From NCBI GenBank assembly GCA_030426085.1, contig JAUHYW010000011.1, positions 107,642-171,641 of the forward strand: DNA of 64,000 nucleotides, in the 5' to 3' direction. The stretch is from a bacterium (GTDB taxonomy: Bacteria; Myxococcota_A; Bradymonadia; UBA7976; UBA1532). Under the pieces are notes generated by a model. The model made no database searches, was not told where the DNA came from, and was given only the letters and a program-made list of their open reading frames with translations. Shown piece by piece: positions 1 through 15,753 of the stretch (position 1 is its first letter; each line of letters opens with the position of its first letter). Made by a program: the position numbers and the translations under genes.

Positions 1-3000
1 GCGCGGAACGGGCCGCGTTCCTGTGTGGTGTCCGGGCCGCTCGAGGCGCTCGAGGCGCTGGCCCGGGCGTGCGCGGCGCGCGCCCTGCGGACCACGCGCT
101 TGCGGGTGTCCCACGCCTTCCACTCGCCCCTGATGCAGCCGATCCTGGACGCGTTCCTCGAGACGGCGCGCTCGGTGCGCTTCCGGGCGCCACAGCTCGC
201 CTTGATCACGAACCGCGAGGGCCGCTTCGCCGGCAGCGAGGTGAGCACGCCGGAGTACTGGCGGGATCACATCGTCCGCCCGGTCGCCTTCGCGGAGGGG
301 TTGCAGACCTGCGCCGGGCACGGCGTATCGGCCTTCGTGGAGGTGGGACCCGCGCCGGTCCTGCTGGGCCTGGCGGGCGTCGCGCTGTCGGATCACCCAG
401 CCTCGATGGCGCCGACGATGCGCCGGGGAGAGGACGCCTGGCCGACGCTCGGGGCCGCGGCGGCGACCCTGTACGTCGGCGGCGTGGACCTGGACTGGGG
501 GGCCTACGCGGCGGCGGCTTACGGTGACGAGCCGCTGGAGCCGGCGATGCTCCCGACGACGGCTTTCTCACAGCAGCGCTACTGGCTGCGCCGCTTCCCC
601 GAGCGTCCGCGCTCGAGGCGCGGCGGAGAGGCGCTCGGCCCGTTCTTCGTCAAGAAGCTGGCCTCCCCCGCGTTCGACGACATCATCCTGGAGACCCGCG
701 TCGACACCGCGGGCTTCCCCTTCCTCGAGGACCACGTGGTCTTCGGCGAGGTGGTCGTCCCGGGGGCCTTCCACATCGCGATGTCTCTGAGCGCCGCCGA
801 GCACGGCCTCGGGTGGCCCACCGCGACGCTGGAGGACGTCGTCCTGCCCCGGGCGCTGGTGGTGGACGGTGAGCCCCGCCTCGTCCAGGTGGTGCTCACC
901 CCGGCGGCCTCCGGCAAGCACCGGGTGAAGGTGATCAGCTTCATCGAAGGCAGCCGCGACGCGGTGACCCACCTCCAGGGCTGGCTGGCGCCCTCGACCG
1001 AAGCGCCCGCCGCGCCGCCGGAGGTGGCATCCCTGCGCGCTGCCTGCACCGCTGAGCTTTCGGCTGAGGAGGTCGACCGGCGCGTCCGCGCGATCGGGGT
1101 GGATCTCGGACCTCGCTTCGGGGCGCTGGCGCTGTGGGAGGGAGAGCACTGGGCGCTCGGCCGGACGGTCATGCCCCCCGCGACGGGCGCCCTGTCGGGC
1201 TACCCGGTGCACCCGGTGCACGTCGACACCTGCTTCCAGGCGCTGGTCGGGGATGCATTCCCGCGCCGCGAGGGCACCTGGCTCCCGTTCTCCATCGAGC
1301 GTCTGCGCTTTCACCGAGCCCCGCAGGGCCGGGCCTTCCAGGTCTACGCCCGGATGCGCCAACGGTTCGTGTGGGACATCACCCTCATGGACGCCCACGG
1401 CCAGGTCTCGGCCGAAATCCTCGGCTACCGCCAGGTCAACGCCGAGCCCGAGCTGTTCTTGCGGCGCGGCGGCGCGGCCTCGAGCGGACCCGAGCCCGTC
1501 TACCAGCAGCGCTGGGCGCCGGCGCCGTTGCAGGCGGCGCCGGCGGACGAGGCGGGTCGGTGGCTGCTGTTCGCCGACGACGGCGGCACGGCCGAGGCGC
1601 TCGCGGAGACGATCCGCGCTGCCGGCGGCGGCGCGGTGCTGGTCCGGCCCTCGGGCGCGTCCCAGCGAGCCCCGGCCCGCTCGCCCTCCGGCGTCCTCGT
1701 CGAGCACATCGATCCCCGCGATCCGAGCCACTACAGCCGGCTGCTCGCCTCGGACGACTGGGCCGGAGTGGCTCATCTGTGGGCCTTGGATCTCGAAGGA
1801 CCACAGCACGATCACGCTGCGTTCACGCTCGGCTGTGGCAGCGCGCTGCACCTGACCCGGGCGCTGCTCGCCCTGGCCCGTCCGCCGTCGCTCCGCCTGA
1901 TCACGCGCCTGGCCCAGCCCGACCGCGACGGCCGGGGTGTCCAGCACGTCGCCCAGGCGCCGCTGTGGGGGATGGGCAAGATCATCGCCCTCGAGCACCC
2001 GGAGCTGAACACCAGGCTCGTCGATCTCGACGCCGAGGTCCAGACACAGACCCTGCTCGCCGAGCTGAGGGCCGGTCACGAGGCGGGCCAGCCCCGGGAA
2101 GAGCAGGTGGCCTTCCGCGCCGGCGAGCGCCTCGTGGCGCGCCTGGCCAAGGCCACGGCTCCGCCCGTACCCGGCGGCGGCTTCCGACTTCGGGCCCGCT
2201 CCCCCGGCAACCTGGACAGCCTGGCGCTGGTCCCCTGTGAGCGGCGGGCGCCGGGCCGGGGGGAGATCGAGATCCGGGTGCAAGCCGCCGGGCTGTCGTT
2301 CAAGGACGTGCTGAGCGCGCTGGGGGCGGTGAGCGACGACGTCCTGGGCAACGAGGCCGTCGGCGAGGTGGTGGGCGTCGGCGAGGGCGTCGCGGCGTTC
2401 GAGGTCGGCGACGCGGTGGCGGTGGCGGGCCCGGTCTCGTCCTTTGGTCGGACCTGTACCTTCGACGCGCGGCTGGCGGCGCGGCTCCCTGCGGGGATGC
2501 CGTATGCCGAGGCCGCGACCTTGCCCGGCGTCTTCGCGACGGCGGTCTTCGCCCTGGAGCGGTTGACCCGGCTTCGGCCCGGCGAGCGGGTGCTCATCCA
2601 CGCCGGTGCAGGGGGCGTGGGCCAGGCGGCGATCCAACTGGCGCGGCGCGCAGGCGCCGAGGTGTACACCACAGCGAGCCGACCCAAGTGGCCATTCCTG
2701 CGGCAGCAGGGCATCGCGCACATCTACGACTCTCGGACCACCGCCTTCTCCGAGCAGGTGCTGGCGGACACCGGCGGGCGGGGGGTCGACGTGGTGCTCA
2801 ACGCCCTGACCGGCGAGGGCTACGTGGCGGCGGGGCTCACCGCTCTGGCGGAGGGCGGCCGCTTCATCGAGATGAGCAAGCGGGACGTGTGGAGCGCCGA
2901 GCAAGTGGCCGCGTACCGGGCAGACGTGACCTACCACCTGTTCGAATTGTCCGAGATCGTCCGGCGAGATCCCAGCGTGATGGCCGAGCTTCTGGAAGAG

Positions 3001-4383
3001 GTCATGACCCTCGCCGGTGACGGCGTGCTCACGCCGCTGCCGCACACCGTCGTCCCCATCCATCGGGCCTCCGAAGCCTTCCGGACGATGGCGGCCGCCC
3101 GCCATCGAGGCAAGCTCGTCCTGCGTTTGCCTGCGTTGGACCGCCCTTCGTCGCCGGAGCCGCTCCGCCTTCGCGGGGATCGCAGCTACCTCGTCACCGG
3201 AGGGACGGGGGCCCTCGGCCTGGAGGTGGCCGGGTGGATGGCGGCGGCCGGGGCCAGTGAGCTGATCCTGCTGAGTCGACGCGGGCCCACGGATGCCTCT
3301 CGGGCCCGCCTGGACGACCTGCGCGCCCGGGGGGTCCGGCTCAGCCTTCCCCAGGCGGATGTCGCAGACCGCGCTGCGCTCGAAGCCGCCCTGAAGCAAC
3401 GCACGCTGCCCCTGGCGGGGGTGATCCACGCTGCCGGCGTGCTGGAGGACCGCGGGCTGCTGACGCTCGACGAGGCGGCCTTTCGGCGCGTGCTGGCCCC
3501 CAAGGTCCAGGGGAGCTGGCACCTGCACCAGCTCACGTCGGGGGTGCGGCTGGACTTCTTCGTCTTCTTCTCGTCCGCCACCGCGACCGTGGGCACGGCC
3601 GGTCAGGCCAACTATGCAGCGGCGAACGCCTACATGGACGCGCTGGCCCACTACCGCCGCGGCCTCGGGCTGCCGGCGCTCACCGTCAACTGGGGGGCTT
3701 GGGCCGGAGCGGGGATGGCCGCCGCGTCGGACGCCATCAAGCTCGACGGGCAGCAGGTCATCGACCCGGTCCGCGGGTTGCAGGTGCTGAGCCAGCTCTT
3801 GCAGGGCGACGCTGCCCAGCGCCTGGTGATGCCCGTGGAGGACTGGGACGCCTTCTCGGCGCTGTACCCCGCTCCACCTGCGCTGCTCTCAGAGCTGGCA
3901 GGCACCGGCGAGCATCGCGCGGCGGGCGACCCGGGGGAGGCGCCGCGCGGCGCCGGGCTGGTATCGCAGCTGACCGCACTGGGCGACGAGGAGGCGGCGA
4001 CGGCGCTGCTGCTCTCTGCGCTCCGGGCAGAGGTGGCAGCGGTGCTGGATCTGGGCTCGAGCGCGGAGATCGACCCCAAGCAGCGGCTGTTCGAACTGGG
4101 GATGGACTCATTGATGGCCATCGAGGCTCGCAGCCGCTTCCAAGACCAGATCGGCCTGCCGCTGCCCGCGACGATCGTCTTCGACTACCCCAACCTCCAG
4201 CAGCTCGCTCGGTTCGTCTTGCGCGAGGTGATCGGCTGGACACCGCCCGAGGCGGAGGGCAGGCCGCCCGAGACAGTCGCCGAGGCGCAGAGCGTCGACG
4301 TGTCGGGCCAGGACCTGGAGACGCTCACCGACCAGGAGCTCGAAGCCCTGCTGATGGCTGAGATCGAGGCGGAGGAGGCATGA
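1..4383 (+). CDS. Type I polyketide synthase, fully reducing module (AT-DH-ER-KR-ACP), 5' truncated
   Basis: The reading frame is open from base 1, so the KS and the first part of the AT lie outside the window; 1460 residues are visible. Domains in order: C-terminal AT (residues 1 to about 190; HAFH at 38-41 predicts malonyl-CoA), DH (about 215-490; His245 in HVVFGEVVVP, Asp409), ER (about 730-1040; GAGGVGQ nucleotide loop), KR (about 1055-1300; Tyr1205 in NYAAANAY; LED in the LDD position predicts a B-type alcohol) and ACP (GMDSLM, pantetheine Ser1370). The acidic C-terminal tail looks like a docking element. All catalytic motifs seen are intact, so the module should fully reduce its beta-carbon. 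The next PKS gene starts 48 bases downstream, and the two very probably form one assembly line. Confidence 0.96.
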   Translation, partial: ARNGPRSCVVSGPLEALEALARACAARALRTTRLRVSHAFHSPLMQPILDAFLETARSVRFRAPQLALITNREGRFAGSEVSTPEYWRDHIVRPVAFAEGLQTCAGHGVSAFVEVGPAPVLLGLAGVALSDHPASMAPTMRRGEDAWPTLGAAAATLYVGGVDLDWGAYAAAAYGDEPLEPAMLPTTAFSQQRYWLRRFPERPRSRRGGEALGPFFVKKLASPAFDDIILETRVDTAGFPFLEDHVVFGEVVVPGAFHIAMSLSAAEHGLGWPTATLEDVVLPRALVVDGEPRLVQVVLTPAASGKHRVKVISFIEGSRDAVTHLQGWLAPSTEAPAAPPEVASLRAACTAELSAEEVDRRVRAIGVDLGPRFGALALWEGEHWALGRTVMPPATGALSGYPVHPVHVDTCFQALVGDAFPRREGTWLPFSIERLRFHRAPQGRAFQVYARMRQRFVWDITLMDAHGQVSAEILGYRQVNAEPELFLRRGGAASSGPEPVYQQRWAPAPLQAAPADEAGRWLLFADDGGTAEALAETIRAAGGGAVLVRPSGASQRAPARSPSGVLVEHIDPRDPSHYSRLLASDDWAGVAHLWALDLEGPQHDHAAFTLGCGSALHLTRALLALARPPSLRLITRLAQPDRDGRGVQHVAQAPLWGMGKIIALEHPELNTRLVDLDAEVQTQTLLAELRAGHEAGQPREEQVAFRAGERLVARLAKATAPPVPGGGFRLRARSPGNLDSLALVPCERRAPGRGEIEIRVQAAGLSFKDVLSALGAVSDDVLGNEAVGEVVGVGEGVAAFEVGDAVAVAGPVSSFGRTCTFDARLAARLPAGMPYAEAATLPGVFATAVFALERLTRLRPGERVLIHAGAGGVGQAAIQLARRAGAEVYTTASRPKWPFLRQQGIAHIYDSRTTAFSEQVLADTGGRGVDVVLNALTGEGYVAAGLTALAEGGRFIEMSKRDVWSAEQVAAYRADVTYHLFELSEIVRRDPSVMAELLEEVMTLAGDGVLTPLPHTVVPIHRASEAFRTMAAARHRGKLVLRLPALDRPSSPEPLRLRGDRSYLVTGGTGALGLEVAGWMAAAGASELILLSRRGPTDASRARLDDLRARGVRLSLPQADVADRAALEAALKQRTLPLAGVIHAAGVLEDRGLLTLDEAAFRRVLAPKVQGSWHLHQLTSGVRLDFFVFFSSATATVGTAGQANYAAANAYMDALAHYRRGLGLPALTVNWGAWAGAGMAAASDAIKLDGQQVIDPVRGLQVLSQLLQGDAAQRLVMPVEDWDAFSALYPAPPALLSELAGTGEHRAAGDPGEAPRGAGLVSQLTALGDEEAATALLLSALRAEVAAVLDLGSSAEIDPKQRLFELGMDSLMAIEARSRFQDQIGLPLPATIVFDYPNLQQLARFVLREVIGWTPPEAEGRPPETVAEAQSVDVSGQDLETLTDQELEALLMAEIEAEEA

Positions 4384-4431
4384 GGGGGACAGCGGCGGAC
4401 AGCGGCGCCTCGGCGCGACCTCGGAGGGTTC

Positions 4432-10583
<6,152 letters not shown>

Positions 10584-10587
<4 letters not shown>

Positions 10588-11393
10588 TCAACAGTACGCT
10601 CGATCAGCCCGACCCCAGCCGCCAGATCGCCATGTGGAACTGCCCACGCAGCCGGTCGACGGTGATCACGCGCGCCTTCGAGCAGCTCGAGGGATGCACC
10701 ATCTTCGACACGCCCCTCTACGGTGCCTACCTCCTCGCGACGGGGAACGCCTCTCCCGAGCATCGACACCCGCGCGTCGAGGCGGACTGGGAGCAGGACT
10801 ACACGAAGGTCATCGCGGCCATGACCCGGGAGCTGCCGGAGGGGCGCTACGTCTTCCAGCGACACATCAGCCGCACGGTGCTGCCCGCCTTCGGTCGCGA
10901 CTGGCTGGCGTCCCTGACCAACTTCTTCCTGATCCGGCACCCGAAGGACATCCTGGTCTCGTACAAGAAGGTGCTCGTTCGCTACGGAGAGGACCGGCCG
11001 GTCACATTCGAAGACATCGGGATCGACATCCTGTGGGGCTTGGTGGAAGACGTCACGCGGATCGAGGGGAAGAGGCCGCTCATCGTGCACTCCGACGATC
11101 TGGCCCGCGCTCCTGCCGATGTGCTGCGCGTGCTCTGTGGGCGCCTGGGAGTCCCGTTTTCGGAGAGCATGCTCTCCTGGGAGCCCAACCTACAGGGATC
11201 GACGCTGCGGGGAGATACGAGCTCGGGAGACGGCAAGAGCTGGTCCGAGACGTGGTACACGAGCATCGCGAACTCGAGCGGGTTCACACCCTTTCGACCT
11301 TCAGAGGAGCCGCTGGACGAGGCCCTCGAGCCCCTGCTGGAGCGGTGTCTTCCCTACTACGAGAAGCTCAACGCGCACAAGCTGGCCCTCTGA
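10584..11393 (+). CDS. Sulfotransferase-like protein coupled to the PKS
   Basis: 269 residues. The start chosen is the ATG overlapping the PKS stop (ATGA), with AAGGAG 6 bases upstream; a longer reading into the PKS frame is not supported. The N-terminal MWNCPRSRSTVI looks like the 5'-phosphosulfate loop of PAPS-dependent sulfotransferases, and Arg118 in LIRHPKDILVSY matches the 3'-phosphate binding region. This is the cytosolic sulfotransferase-like superfamily; members transfer sulfate from PAPS to hydroxyls. By position it would tailor the polyketide or take part in release. Fold assignment is fairly firm; acceptor and even activity are inference, since the PRSRS variant differs from the common PRSGS. 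Confidence 0.8.
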
Positions 11394-11410
11394 TCCCTCG
11401 CATCGGGATC
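11392..11410. terminator. Small hairpin at the end of the PKS operon
   Basis: GATCCC and GGGATC form a 6-bp stem with a 7-base loop, beginning inside the sulfotransferase stop codon. It lies between two convergent genes. There is no clear T tract, so termination is only a possibility. Confidence 0.3.
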
Positions 11411-11487
11411 TCTTCGCGCCGCTGTCTACGCGGCCTCGTGCCATCGCTGCCTGACCGTGGCGTTGCGGCTCGCCGACAGCGCCGCGG

Positions 11488-13578
11488 TCAGCCGCCGGCC
11501 CTCGGCGGCGAGCCGATGGCGGTGGCTCTGTCGGTCGACCTCGAAGTCCTCTTCGTCTCGACCGTTTCGGTGAGCATCGGGGCCACGCCATTGACGATGG
11601 TCAGCCCCAAGGTGAAGCAGTACCACAGGACCGCGCCCGCGACCTGCATGTTGAAGAAGTACACCCCACCCACCACGAACAAGCCCGGCACGATCGTCAT
11701 GATCTCTGCGCGATCGAGGTTCTTCCGGAGCCCTTCCGCGAGGTCGAAGAGATCCCCGACCCGGGCGAGGTTGCCATCCATCAGGATGACGGAGGCGGTG
11801 TCCACGGCGACGGCCGAGGCCCCCATCATCGAGATCGATACGTGCGCCTCTTTGAGAGCGACAGCGTCGTTGATGCCATCGCCGATGAAGCACACCGCGC
11901 GGCCTTGCTCTCGAAGCTGCCCGATCAGGTCCGCCTTGTCCTGGGGCAGCACCTCGGCGTGCACATTGGAGATTCCGAGAGTCGCCGCGAGGTGCTCCGT
12001 CGGTCCCTTCTGATCTCCAGAGATGATGTACAGCTCGATCCCCCGGCGTTTCAACTCGGCGATGAGCGCCGGGGCCTCGGGGCGGATCTTCGGCTCGAGC
12101 TGGATCACCCCCGCGAGCGCCCCGTCGATGGCGACGAAGATGTCGGTCGTCCCCCTCGAAGCTGCGCCCTCCAACGCGACCGCGATCTCGGAGGGGACCG
12201 TGACGCCCTCGGACTGCATGAGTCGTCCGCTGCCCACCAGGGTGTCGTCTCCGGTCCGAAGACCCAGCCCGACCGTATAGACGACATCGCGCGTGGTGCC
12301 GATCGCCAGCCCTCTCGAGATCGCCTCCTCGGTGATGGCGACAGCGACCGGGTGGGACTGGCCGACCTCGGCGGTCGCGGCAGCTTGCAGCACGCTGTCT
12401 TCCGACCCTCCTGGGGCGCACAGGATCCGGTGAACCGCGAATGAACTCTCGGTCAACGTCCCGGTCTTGTCGAAGACGACCGCGTCGACGGTGGAGAGCA
12501 GCTCGAGGGAGCGCCCATCCTTGATCAACACCCCTCGCCGATTCGCCTGCCCCAGATAGCTCAGGATGCTGAGCGGCGCGCCGATGCGCATGTGGTATCC
12601 GAAGCCGGCCCACATCACGGCGATCGCGCTGCTGGGCCCGAGCAGGGGCAGGGTCAACAGACTCAAACCCACCGTGGGCTCGGCGCCGCGCGCGACGACC
12701 TGCTCTCCTCGAGCGACGACCGAGGACTTGAAGTCATTGGTCGTCCTCAAGACGGTGTTGATCTGCTCGGCGATGGTGTCCTGACCGGATCGCTCGACAC
12801 GGGCCGCGATTCGGCCCTCGAGGACGGTCGTCGTGGCGAATATGGGGTCGCCCGGGCCTTTCTCGGCTGGCTTCGACTCGCCGGTGAGCAGTCGCTCGTC
12901 GATTCGGGAGAAGCCCTCCACGATGACCCCGTCGACCGGCACGACCTGGCCCGGATGCACGGCGATGACGTCGCCCTGACCGAGATCGCCGAGCCGGGTC
13001 TCGACCTCGACGCCCTCTTGGAGACGCCACACGGTCTGCGGTCGCTGAGCGAAGATATCGACCGTGCCCTTGACGGACTGGTCCTCGGTTCGGGCGAGCA
13101 GCTTGCGGCTCAGATGAAAGCCGGTCGTCGACATCGCGATGAGCAGGACCTTGCCGGTGACGACGACGACCAGGACCCCGCCGAGGTCGAGGAGCGAGAG
13201 GGCGACGCGATCACCCTGCTTCAGGCCGCTCGCCGCAGAGCGCGCCATGGGGAACAGGCTGGCACCCAGGAAGGGCAACGCGGCCAGGGTGAAGACGGGC
13301 GAGACCAGCGCGCCACACGATGACAGCACCACCGCGGTCCCCGAGGTCTTCAGGCGTCGGTCGATCTCGTCTTCCCGCGAGCTCATATGGGGGATGGTGT
13401 CCAGCCAGGGTGCGTCGTCTTCGGGCTGCGCCGCGCTCTCCCCAGCGGGTTGGACTGTGCGCTCGGCCCGATCTTGTTTCCGCCTGCCCGCCTCTCGCCG
13501 GCGCGCGCGCCGCTTCTCCAGGGAGAACGCGGTGACGCCGCCACATACCAGCAGCGCGATCAGGGACCCCGAGAGCAC
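11488..13578 (-). CDS. P1B-like P-type ATPase lacking the CPC motif
   Basis: 696 residues. GTG start at 13578 with GGAGGC about 9 bases upstream. Hallmarks: TGES in the actuator domain, Asp370 of DKTGTLT (phosphorylated residue), SHP in the nucleotide-binding domain (the P1B HP motif), SGDQ and GDGIND. This makes it a catalytically complete ion pump of the inner membrane. Odd: the membrane segment before RRGVLIKDGRSLE, where P1B pumps carry CPC/SPC/TPC for metal coordination, reads FGYHMRIGAP instead. There is also no N-terminal Cys-rich metal-binding domain. Substrate therefore cannot be read from the usual rules. It is convergent with the PKS operon; a role in cluster resistance or in metal handling is only conjecture. 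Confidence 0.88.
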   Translation of the reverse strand: MLSGSLIALLVCGGVTAFSLEKRRARRREAGRRKQDRAERTVQPAGESAAQPEDDAPWLDTIPHMSSREDEIDRRLKTSGTAVVLSSCGALVSPVFTLAALPFLGASLFPMARSAASGLKQGDRVALSLLDLGGVLVVVVTGKVLLIAMSTTGFHLSRKLLARTEDQSVKGTVDIFAQRPQTVWRLQEGVEVETRLGDLGQGDVIAVHPGQVVPVDGVIVEGFSRIDERLLTGESKPAEKGPGDPIFATTTVLEGRIAARVERSGQDTIAEQINTVLRTTNDFKSSVVARGEQVVARGAEPTVGLSLLTLPLLGPSSAIAVMWAGFGYHMRIGAPLSILSYLGQANRRGVLIKDGRSLELLSTVDAVVFDKTGTLTESSFAVHRILCAPGGSEDSVLQAAATAEVGQSHPVAVAITEEAISRGLAIGTTRDVVYTVGLGLRTGDDTLVGSGRLMQSEGVTVPSEIAVALEGAASRGTTDIFVAIDGALAGVIQLEPKIRPEAPALIAELKRRGIELYIISGDQKGPTEHLAATLGISNVHAEVLPQDKADLIGQLREQGRAVCFIGDGINDAVALKEAHVSISMMGASAVAVDTASVILMDGNLARVGDLFDLAEGLRKNLDRAEIMTIVPGLFVVGGVYFFNMQVAGAVLWYCFTLGLTIVNGVAPMLTETVETKRTSRSTDRATAIGSPPRAGG

Positions 13579-13935
13579 GACGAGGCTGCCTCCACGTCAG
13601 CGACTCGGTGGAGATCGGTCGCGCTGACGGCCGGGATTCTATGGATGACCCGGCACTTCCGCAACCATGCGGGCCCGGCGGGGCCCGGCGGGTTCGGGCC
13701 GGTCGCTCGTCGGGGCCGCAGGGCGCGGCCGCTGCGGCGGGCGGATCTTCAGCCACCTGCTGCCTGCTCCGAGCCCGAGGCCGAGGGAGCAGGCTTGGGC
13801 TGAGTCGGTGACCCGGGATATGATCGCCCTGGTGACTGGGCCCGCGGCAGACGTCTCCGTAGCCGCTGGCCCCGAATCGTCACGTTCCAGTGGAACCCCA
13901 TACACCTGATCGCCCACGACGCATCGAGACCGCCC
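13579..13935. promoter_or_regulatory. 357-base divergent intergenic region with candidate promoter for the AidB-like gene
   Basis: No coding sequence is convincing here. Reading rightward, TTGGGC (13795-13800), an 18-base spacer and TATGAT (13819-13824) form a sigma70-like promoter about 110 bases ahead of the acyl-CoA dehydrogenase start. The left part, ahead of the ATPase, shows only the GGAGGC ribosome site. Base composition changes about here. Confidence 0.45.
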
Positions 13936-15561
13936 ATGAAGACCCATGACGTGTTCAATCAGGTGCCGCCGCTGGTGGACTACGACGCCTTCGGCCACGA
14001 CGCCGCGCTGGTCGACGCCCTCGAACGCGAGGGCGGGGGCGGGTTCCGGGACGAGGTCGCCGCCTTCGGGCGGCGCACCGGCGGGGCCGCGTTGATCGAG
14101 CACGGGCGGCTGGCCAACGAGAACCCGCCCAGGCTGCGGCTGTTCGACCGGGGCGGGCACCGGATCAACGCCGTCGAGTTCCACCCCAGCTACCACGCCT
14201 TGATGAAGACCAGCCTCGAGGCGGGGCTGGCCGGGGGGCCGTGGACCGACGCGCGCCCCGGCGCGCTGGTGGCCCGGGTGGCCAAGGGCCACCTGATGAC
14301 CCAGGTCGAGGCGGGGCACGGGTGCCCGGTCACGATGACCTTCGCCGCGGTGCCCGCGCTGCGCCATTCGCCCGCGCTCTCCGATCGCTACGAGCCCCGG
14401 ATCACCGCCGCGGCCTACGACCCGCGCAACGTGCCGGCCGATGAGAAGGCGGCGCTGACGGTGGGCATGGCGATGACCGAGAAGCAGGGCGGGTCGGACG
14501 TGCGGGCCAATACGACCCGGGCCGAGGCCGACGGGGAGGGCTTCCGGCTGTCGGGCCACAAGTGGTTCTGCTCGGCGCCGATGTGCGACCTCTTCCTGAC
14601 GCTGGCCTACGACGACGTCGGGCTGAGCTGCTTCCTGGTGCCCCGGTTCACCCCCGACGGGGCGCCCAACCCGATGAACCTCCAGCGGCTCAAAGACAAG
14701 GTCGGCAACCGCAGCAACGCGTCGAGCGAGATCGAGTACGACGGCGCGTGGGCCCTGCGGGTCGGCGAGTCGGGGCGGGGGGTGCGCACGATCATCGACA
14801 TGGTGGCCCACACCCGGCTGGACTGCATCAACGGCAGCGCGGCCCTCATCCGGCACGGGGTCGCCCTGGCCATCCACCACGCGAGCCATCGGCGGGCGTT
14901 CAAGAAGCGGCTCATCGAGCACCCGCTGATGCGCAACGTGCTGGCCGATCTGGCGCTGGAGAGCGAGGCGGCGCTGGCCCTGGCGATGCGTATGGCCCGG
15001 GCCTACGAGGAGGGCCGGTCCGACCCCGAGGCGGCCGCGCTGGCCCGCATCGGCACCGCCATCGGCAAGTTCTGGGTCTGCAAGCGCACCCCGGCGGCGA
15101 TCTACGAGGCGATGGAGTGCCACGGGGGCAACGGCTACGTCGAGGAGCACCCGGTCGCCCGGCTGTACCGCGAGGCGCCGCTGAACTCGATCTGGGAGGG
15201 CTCGGGCAACGTCATCTGCCTCGACGTGCTGCGGGCCATGGCCCGCGAGCGGGAGACCCTGCCCGCGCTGACCGCCGAGCTGAACGCGGCCCGGGGCCTG
15301 GATGTGCGCTACGACGCCTGGGTCGACGAGACGCTGGGCGCCCTGCGCGAGACGGCGACGCTGGAGCTGCGGGCCCGGCGGGTGGTCGAGCGGCTGGCGC
15401 TGGCGCTCCAGGCGTCCATCCTGCTGCGGGCGGTCGATTCGAGGGTCGGCGAGGCGTTCGTGGCCGCCCGGCTGGGCGCGGGGCACCTCAACTTCGGCAC
15501 GCTCGACCCGGGCATCGATCGGGCCCACCTCATCCGGCGGGCGCACCCCACCGAGAGCTGA
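13936..15561 (+). CDS. aidB: AidB-family acyl-CoA dehydrogenase
   Basis: 541 residues, the same length as E. coli AidB and similar along the whole chain. It shares the start THDVFNQ, the FAD/substrate signature MTEKQGGSDVRANTTRAE, GHKWFCSAP, RLKDKVGNRSNASSEIE, and NSIWEGSGN with CLDVLRAM. AidB is a flavoprotein of the isovaleryl-CoA dehydrogenase type that is induced in the adaptive response to alkylating agents and binds DNA; its substrate is not settled. The gene stands alone, transcribed from its own candidate promoter and convergent with the outer-membrane protein gene downstream. Whether it is DNA-damage regulated here cannot be seen. Confidence 0.9.
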   Translation: MKTHDVFNQVPPLVDYDAFGHDAALVDALEREGGGGFRDEVAAFGRRTGGAALIEHGRLANENPPRLRLFDRGGHRINAVEFHPSYHALMKTSLEAGLAGGPWTDARPGALVARVAKGHLMTQVEAGHGCPVTMTFAAVPALRHSPALSDRYEPRITAAAYDPRNVPADEKAALTVGMAMTEKQGGSDVRANTTRAEADGEGFRLSGHKWFCSAPMCDLFLTLAYDDVGLSCFLVPRFTPDGAPNPMNLQRLKDKVGNRSNASSEIEYDGAWALRVGESGRGVRTIIDMVAHTRLDCINGSAALIRHGVALAIHHASHRRAFKKRLIEHPLMRNVLADLALESEAALALAMRMARAYEEGRSDPEAAALARIGTAIGKFWVCKRTPAAIYEAMECHGGNGYVEEHPVARLYREAPLNSIWEGSGNVICLDVLRAMARERETLPALTAELNAARGLDVRYDAWVDETLGALRETATLELRARRVVERLALALQASILLRAVDSRVGEAFVAARLGAGHLNFGTLDPGIDRAHLIRRAHPTES

Positions 15562-15582
15562 GGCCGGGCCCTTGGGGGCCGG
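15562..15582 (+). terminator. GC hairpin after the acyl-CoA dehydrogenase gene
   Basis: Immediately after the stop codon, CCGGGCCC and GGGGCCGG can pair around a TTG loop with one mismatch. There is no T tract, so its function is uncertain. Confidence 0.3.
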
Positions 15583-15583
15583 A

Positions 15584-15744
15584 AGGAAACAAGTCGATCT
15601 ACCGAGGGCGTGAGATCGTGGGTCAGGGCCGAGCGCCCCTGCAGGCCGCGACGAAGTCGTACCAGGGGTACGTCGAGGAAGCGGCCGAAGCGGCAAGCCG
15701 GCCCTGGCGCGCGAGATCGCGTCCGAATGGACGACTTGTTTCCT
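15584..15744. repeat. 161-bp segment bounded by a perfect 13-bp inverted repeat
   Basis: AGGAAACAAGTCG at 15584-15596 is matched by its exact reverse complement CGACTTGTTTCCT at 15732-15744. The inside holds smaller hairpins, for example GTAC-CAGGG-GTAC near 15660. It fills the gap between the convergent ends of the acyl-CoA dehydrogenase and the outer-membrane protein genes. No target duplication was seen. It may be a structured RNA, a bidirectional terminator or a small inert mobile element. Confidence 0.5.
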
Positions 15745-15753
15745 GACGGTCCC

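Noticed and set aside
568..3651. Long open frame (1027 codons) on the minus strand opposite the first PKS
   Set aside because: It is a shadow of the GC-rich PKS codons: low-complexity Arg/Gly/Pro protein, no motifs, and the plus strand has complete PKS domains.
15584..15744. Inverted repeat as ends of an insertion sequence
   Set aside because: There is no transposase frame inside and no flanking target duplication.
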